Shown in pieces: positions 6,000 to 9,350 of a stretch of 9,350 bases of DNA. The notes below the pieces were generated by a model. It was given only the letters and a program-made list of their open reading frames with translations. It was not told the DNA's origin and searched no databases. A program made the position numbers and the translations under genes. The stretch lies in the NCBI GenBank assembly GCA_031268615.1, contig JAIRWZ010000100.1:1-9350 (forward strand), written 5' to 3'. Each line of letters opens with the position of its first letter. The stretch's first letter is position 1. The DNA comes from Actinomycetes bacterium (GTDB taxonomy: Bacteria > Actinomycetota > Coriobacteriia > WRKU01 > WQUG01).

Positions 6000-7967
6000 A
6001 TGTGTGGGATAGTCGGATACGTGGGGGACAGGCAGGCTGCAGAGGTTTTGCTGTCGGGATTGGCGCGTCTGGAATACCGCGGATATGATTCTGCCGGGGT
6101 TGCCATACTGCATGACCATGGGCACGACCACAATCACGACCACGACGTTGACGCTGATGATGATGCAGGCAACGGGAACAGCAATAGCAACGGCAACGGC
6201 GCGCTGACCCTGCGCAAGTCGGTTGGCAAACTGGCGGCGTTGCGCGAAGCCTTAGACGCCGAGCCGTTGTCCGGGTCCGTTGGCATTGGTCACACGCGCT
6301 GGGCGACGCATGGCCGCCCGACGGTCGCCAACGCGCACCCGCACCGGGATTGTTCGGGGGATTTGGCGCTGGTACACAACGGTATCATCGAAAACTACGC
6401 GTCTCTGCGCGAGGAATTGCGCCGCGAGGGGCACAGCTTCCTGTCAGACACCGACACCGAAGTCATCGCGCACCTGATTGAAACATACTGGAATGAGCAA
6501 GATACGAAACAGCCGACGGGGAGTGAGTACGTCCAGACCAGCCAGCCCGGTTTGCGTCTGGCAGCAGCGGTGGCTGCGGCTATGCGTCGGCTGAAAGGCG
6601 CCTACGCGATTGCCGTCATGCACCGTGATGAGCCCGGAACCATCGTGGCGGCACGCAAAGATTCGCCGCTCATTGTCGGTCTGGGGCAGGACGAGAACTT
6701 TGTGGCAAGCGACATTCCGGCGGTGCTGGAATACACGCGCGAGGTCGTCATTTTGCACGATGACGAGCTGGCTATCCTGTCTGCCGACGGGGTGACAGTG
6801 CTGAATACTTGTCTGGAAGAGCAGGAACCGGAGCTGCTGCACGTTGCATGGAGTCTGGAGGCTGCCGAAAAAGGTGGCTATGAGGATTTCATGCTGAAAG
6901 AGATTCACGAACAGCCGACTGCCCTGCGGGAAACCTTGCGTGGGCGTCTGGTGGATGGCGTGGTGCAGTTGAGCGAGCTGGAGTTGGACGACGCGGAGAT
7001 AGCAGGGCTGAATCAGGTCTTTATTATTGCCTGCGGAACCAGCTACCACGCCGGACGCATAGCCGAAATTGTCATGGAAGTCTGGGCGCGCATACCTACC
7101 GAAGTACAGGCATCCAGCGAGTTTCGCTACGCAGACCCGATAATTGACGAGCATACGCTGGTGGTAGCCATCACGCAGTCGGGAGAGACGGCTGACACGC
7201 TGGCCGGGGTGCGGGAGGCGCGCGCGCGCGGAGCCAAGGTCATGGCGATTACCAATGTGGTCGGCTCCCGCGTGACGCGCGAAGCCGACGGTGTCATCTA
7301 CACGCACGCGGGGCCAGAAATCGGCGTGGCAGCTACCAAAACCTTTACGTCGCAGATTGCCGCGTTAAATATCCTGGCGTTGAAGCTGGCGCAGAGCAAG
7401 GGCACCTTGGAACAGCGCGTAATCGAAGACATCTATGATGAGCTGTCGTCGCTGCCCGAACTGGTCGCCAACCAGCTGCTGCACCAAGACGAGATACAAG
7501 CCTGTGCGTCAGGCGACTGCTGTATCAACGCGTGTACCTCGTTGTTTTTGGGACGGGGTATCGGTGTGCCTGTCGCTATGGAAGGCGCGCTGAAACTGAA
7601 AGAAATCTCGTATATCCACGCCGAGGCCTATCCCGCCGGAGAAATGAAACACGGACCCATTGCGCTCATCAGCCCGGAGGTGCCTGTCATCGGCATCGCA
7701 ACGAACGCCGCCACCTACGAAAAAGTCATCAGCAACATCGAAGAGGTGCGCGCCCGCGACGCGCAGGTCATGTTGGTCGGGACGGAGGGAAACGAGGAGC
7801 TGCGCCACTACGCGGAACACGTCTTTTACGTGCCCGAAGTCAGCGAGCTGCTCTCTCCCATCGTCGCCACGGTGCCGCTGCAATTGCTGGCTTACTACAT
7901 CGCGAAAGCGCGCGGGTGCAACGTTGACCAGCCTCGCAATCTGGCAAAATCCGTAACGGTCGAATAG
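6000..7967 (+). CDS. glmS: glutamine--fructose-6-phosphate aminotransferase (isomerising)
   Basis: GlmS makes glucosamine-6-phosphate from fructose-6-phosphate and glutamine, the first committed step to UDP-GlcNAc and peptidoglycan. Cys2 of MCGIVGYVG is the N-terminal nucleophile of the glutaminase domain (to about 250), with YRGYDSAG (26-33), HTRWATHG (98-105) and the oxyanion-hole motif HNGIIENY (126-133). Two SIS sugar-isomerase domains follow: CGTSYHAG (345-352) and TQSGETADT (392-400) in the first, then EGALKLKEISYIHAEAYPAGE (split here as 528-537 and 538-548) and HGPIAL (551-556) in the second. The protein ends in the conserved DQPRNLAKSVTVE. The ATG at 6000 follows AGGAGG. At 655 residues it is longer than the usual 600-625 because of insertions at about 38-68 and 165-186 in the glutaminase domain. 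The catalytic residues I can check are present, so it should be active. Confidence 0.97.
   Translation: MCGIVGYVGDRQAAEVLLSGLARLEYRGYDSAGVAILHDHGHDHNHDHDVDADDDAGNGNSNSNGNGALTLRKSVGKLAALREALDAEPLSGSVGIGHTRWATHGRPTVANAHPHRDCSGDLALVHNGIIENYASLREELRREGHSFLSDTDTEVIAHLIETYWNEQDTKQPTGSEYVQTSQPGLRLAAAVAAAMRRLKGAYAIAVMHRDEPGTIVAARKDSPLIVGLGQDENFVASDIPAVLEYTREVVILHDDELAILSADGVTVLNTCLEEQEPELLHVAWSLEAAEKGGYEDFMLKEIHEQPTALRETLRGRLVDGVVQLSELELDDAEIAGLNQVFIIACGTSYHAGRIAEIVMEVWARIPTEVQASSEFRYADPIIDEHTLVVAITQSGETADTLAGVREARARGAKVMAITNVVGSRVTREADGVIYTHAGPEIGVAATKTFTSQIAALNILALKLAQSKGTLEQRVIEDIYDELSSLPELVANQLLHQDEIQACASGDCCINACTSLFLGRGIGVPVAMEGALKLKEISYIHAEAYPAGEMKHGPIALISPEVPVIGIATNAATYEKVISNIEEVRARDAQVMLVGTEGNEELRHYAEHVFYVPEVSELLSPIVATVPLQLLAYYIAKARGCNVDQPRNLAKSVTVE
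6111..6203 (+). repeat. His-Asp / Asn-Gly-Ser low-complexity insertion in GlmS
   Basis: Codons 38-68 encode alternating His and Asp/Gly/Asn (six His at 38, 40, 42, 44, 46 and 48), then an Asp-rich segment, then Asn/Gly/Ser. In the DNA the start is a short CAYGAC hexamer repeat. The insertion falls where most GlmS proteins have a short turn between the YRGYDSAG strand and the GKL helix (76-78), so it probably forms a surface loop. Confidence 0.7.
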
Positions 7968-7997
7968 ATACCGCAGGCAACAGACAGGGGAGGGGAC

Positions 7998-8525
7998 ATG
8001 CTTGTTGGCTTGGGCGTTGACATAACCGAAATAGAGCGTATGCGCGCCGCCCTGACGCGTCGTCCCCGCCTGAAAGAGCGTCTGTTCAGCGAAGATGAAC
8101 GCTGGTACTGCGAACACAAGGCTCACCCGGAAACGCACTATGCCCTGCGCTTTGCCGCGAAAGAGGCCGTGCTGAAGGCGCTGGGAACGGGCTTTGCGGG
8201 TATGGCGTTTCGTGACGTTGAAGTCGCGCATGATGAGCGAGGGCGTCCAATCCCGAAACTGAGTGGCGCGGCGGCAAAGCGCGCCGATGAGCTGGGTATT
8301 ATCGAAATCCACCTGTCATTGTCCTACACCCATACGACCGCGGTGGCTTCTGCTGTGGCAATTACCGCTGAGGCTCGGCCAAAGAAGGAGAAGCCGGTTG
8401 ACGTGCGGGAAAAGCTGACGCGTGAGTTTCGTGAGTTGCGCGGTGTTCTGGACGAGCTGGAAAGCGGGTTGGCAGAAGAGCCGGACTCAGACTCAGACGT
8501 GAGTGGTGACGATGTCGCGGCATGA
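7998..8525 (+). CDS. acpS: holo-[acyl-carrier-protein] synthase
   Basis: AcpS transfers 4'-phosphopantetheine from CoA to the serine of acyl carrier protein, which is needed for fatty acid synthesis. GVDITEIERM (residues 6-15) carries the metal-binding Asp8, and RFAAKEAVLKALG (51-63) carries Glu56. The end of the fold is HLSLSYTHTTAVASAVAI (105-122), where Tyr110 replaces the histidine seen in many relatives. The core of about 125 residues is the full usual length. A further 50 residues follow: a charged, probably helical stretch and an acidic tail with DSDSD. The ATG is preceded by GGGGAGGGG, and the gene begins 30 bp after glmS. Its 3' end overlaps the next gene by 14 bp, which supports a glmS-acpS-nnrD operon. 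Confidence 0.95.
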   Translation: MLVGLGVDITEIERMRAALTRRPRLKERLFSEDERWYCEHKAHPETHYALRFAAKEAVLKALGTGFAGMAFRDVEVAHDERGRPIPKLSGAAAKRADELGIIEIHLSLSYTHTTAVASAVAITAEARPKKEKPVDVREKLTREFRELRGVLDELESGLAEEPDSDSDVSGDDVAA

Positions 8526-9350
8526 GCGCAGTGACGCCGAGCTGGGCGCGCTGTTACCGCTGCCTGCGGTAGACGCCAACAAGTATAGTCGCGGGCGTTT
8601 GCTGGTGGTCGCTGGTAGCGAGCGCTACACCGGCGCGGCGGTGTTGTCTTGTCTGGCTGCGGTGCGCAGCGGTATCGGATACCTGACGCTGGCGACGACG
8701 CCGGGCGCTGCCGCCGTGGTACGTGCCGCTGCTCCGACGGTGGTGGTGCAAGCTTATGGCGCTGAGTGTTCACCGGTTTGGGATTTCTCTCGTGTGTTTG
8801 AAATGGCAAAGGGGCAGAATGCCCTTCTCATCGGTCCCGGTCTGGGGCGCGAACCGGAAACGCTGGCTTTCGTGCGACAGTTAGTTGCCGCGGCACGGAT
8901 ACCGCTGGTGTTGGATGCCGATGCCTTGTATGCTTTCAGTCCAGAAGGTGGCGGCAGCGTCCGTGACCTGCCGACCGATGTTGCAGTGATACTGACGCCG
9001 CATGCGGGAGAGTACGCCCGCTTGTTCCCGTCAACGGACGGTACTGCGGCGTTGGATAGTACGGTTGACATGAGGTCTGGATCCTCGGGTCAAAGCCCGA
9101 GGATGACCTGTATGTTAGCCGGTTCCGCTACGGCAGACGTGCTAGCCGGTTCCGCTACGGCCGACGTGCCGGTCGGTCCTGCGGCGTTGGATATGCCGGT
9201 CGTTTTCGCCACGTCGTCAGACACCCCTGTCATTCCCGCTACCCCGGTCATTCCCGCGGACGCGGGAATCCAGAATGGTGCGCTGGTTGTTGTCGCCAAA
9301 GGTCCGGTGACGCGCATTGCGACGGGCGGGATGGGCGGAGACGAGTGGAC
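8512..9350 (+). CDS. nnrD: ADP/ATP-dependent NAD(P)H-hydrate dehydratase (partial, runs off window)
   Basis: NnrD (YjeF C-terminal, ribokinase-like family) dehydrates damaged NADHX/NADPHX using ADP or ATP. The 279 visible codons contain NKYSRGRLLVVAGSERYTGAA (split: 23-33 and 34-43), GPGLG (108-112), DADAL (135-139), TPHAGE (162-167) and VVVAKGPVTRIATG (259-272). The GSGD-type catalytic motif should lie beyond the window. ATG 8512 overlaps acpS by 14 bp; its Shine-Dalgarno is weak, suggesting coupling. ATG 8522 would give an ATGA overlap but is in a frame that stops soon. No epimerase domain precedes it, so it is a stand-alone dehydratase. Residues about 174-254 between LF and GALVVV are not family-like: they are built of a 27-bp minisatellite and two palindromic repeats, yet the frame stays open. 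Activity is likely but unproven. Confidence 0.92.
   Translation, partial: MSRHERSDAELGALLPLPAVDANKYSRGRLLVVAGSERYTGAAVLSCLAAVRSGIGYLTLATTPGAAAVVRAAAPTVVVQAYGAECSPVWDFSRVFEMAKGQNALLIGPGLGREPETLAFVRQLVAAARIPLVLDADALYAFSPEGGGSVRDLPTDVAVILTPHAGEYARLFPSTDGTAALDSTVDMRSGSSGQSPRMTCMLAGSATADVLAGSATADVPVGPAALDMPVVFATSSDTPVIPATPVIPADAGIQNGALVVVAKGPVTRIATGGMGGDEW
9031..9222 (+). repeat. degenerate 27-bp minisatellite within nnrD
   Basis: In-frame 9-residue units can be read as STDGTAALD (9031-9057), MLAGSATAD (9112-9138), VLAGSATAD (9139-9165), VPVGPAALD (9166-9192) and a 10-residue relative MPVVFATSSD (9193-9222). Units two and three are near-identical: 9116-9142 and 9143-9169 differ at one base. CTGCGGCGTTGGATA is repeated exactly at 9044-9058 and 9179-9193, 135 bp or five periods apart. 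The 54 bp between the first and second units (9058-9111) also equal two periods and hold a palindrome. Confidence 0.75.
9077..9107. repeat. dispersed palindromic repeat, 'GGATCCTCGGG' type, within nnrD
   Basis: ATCCTCGGG (9081-9089) and CCCGAGGAT (9096-9104) are perfect 9-bp inverted arms around TCAAAG, with CTGG before and GAC after. From memory this closely matches a short palindromic repeat dispersed in several bacterial genomes (GGATCCTCGGGTCAAGCC... type), here with one extra A in the loop. It is in frame with nnrD (residues 189-199). Confidence 0.65.
9229..9276. repeat. dispersed palindromic repeat, 'ATTCCCGC..GCGGGAAT' (IPAxAGIQ) type, within nnrD
   Basis: ATTCCCGCG (9250-9258), GA, CGCGGGAAT (9261-9269) is a perfect 9-bp inverted repeat followed by CCAG. 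It resembles the dRS3-like repeats known from Neisseria and similar palindromes elsewhere; the + strand reads VIPADAGIQ and the - strand WIPASAGMT, both familiar signatures. A half copy, GTCATTCCCGC, lies just upstream at 9229-9239. Confidence 0.75.

Noticed and set aside
6444..7307. 287-codon open frame on the - strand
   Set aside because: Lies wholly antisense to the conserved glmS sequence, shows no recognisable domain, and is typical of GC-rich shadow frames.
7509..8312. 267-codon open frame on the - strand across glmS and acpS
   Set aside because: Antisense to two strongly conserved genes and spans their junction; no motif or ribosome binding site supports it.
8522..8572. nnrD start at ATG 8522 (ATGA overlap with acpS stop)
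   Set aside because: That frame reaches a stop within about 17 codons, whereas the frame from ATG 8512 gives the conserved NnrD N-terminus.
9031..9276. CRISPR array
   Set aside because: The repeats are contiguous or irregularly spaced, lie in frame in a gene, and have no unique spacers or cas genes nearby.
9090..9317. 75-codon - strand frame with WIPASAGMT and tandem TSAVAEPA
   Set aside because: This is the reverse reading of the palindromic and minisatellite repeats in nnrD, a familiar source of spurious small proteins.

Overview
The window comes from a moderately GC-rich Gram-positive bacterium, most likely an actinobacterium. Three things support this: a glmS–acpS–nnrD gene order, a split transketolase, and a long cell-wall-anchored InlB-repeat protein ending in an LPXTG-like sorting signal. 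The mix resembles host-associated Actinomycetaceae (Mobiluncus-like). That is an inference from general knowledge, and no species can be read from the sequence.

Layout. Positions 2-79 are the last codons of an upstream + strand gene, probably the N-terminal transketolase subunit. Its stop overlaps the ATG of the C-terminal transketolase subunit (76-1056, +). Converging on it after only 25 bp is a 1548-residue secreted, wall-anchored protein on the - strand (1082-5728), built almost entirely of InlB/Listeria-Bacteroides-type beta-grasp repeats. A 271-bp intergenic region (5729-5999) holds the start signals of this gene and of the divergent glmS. It contains a consensus extended -10 on the + strand, a terminator-shaped hairpin just after it, and two short palindromes. 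Then follow glmS (6000-7967), acpS (7998-8525) and the 5' part of nnrD (8512 to the window end), closely spaced and probably one operon.

How the genes fit together. Transketolase links the pentose phosphate pathway with glycolysis. GlmS draws fructose-6-phosphate from that pool into UDP-GlcNAc and peptidoglycan. AcpS activates acyl carrier protein for lipid synthesis. NnrD repairs hydrated NAD(P)H. The surface protein is an accessory envelope gene sitting between two housekeeping blocks.

What stands out. No new multi-gene system is visible. The unusual thing is that several housekeeping enzymes carry in-frame low-complexity insertions: a Gly/Val/Asp stretch in transketolase, a His-Asp alternating plus Asn/Gly/Ser stretch and a second insertion in GlmS, and an acidic C-terminal tail on AcpS. 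Most striking is a stretch of about 75 codons in nnrD made of a degenerate 27-bp minisatellite plus two different dispersed-repeat-like palindromes, all kept in frame.
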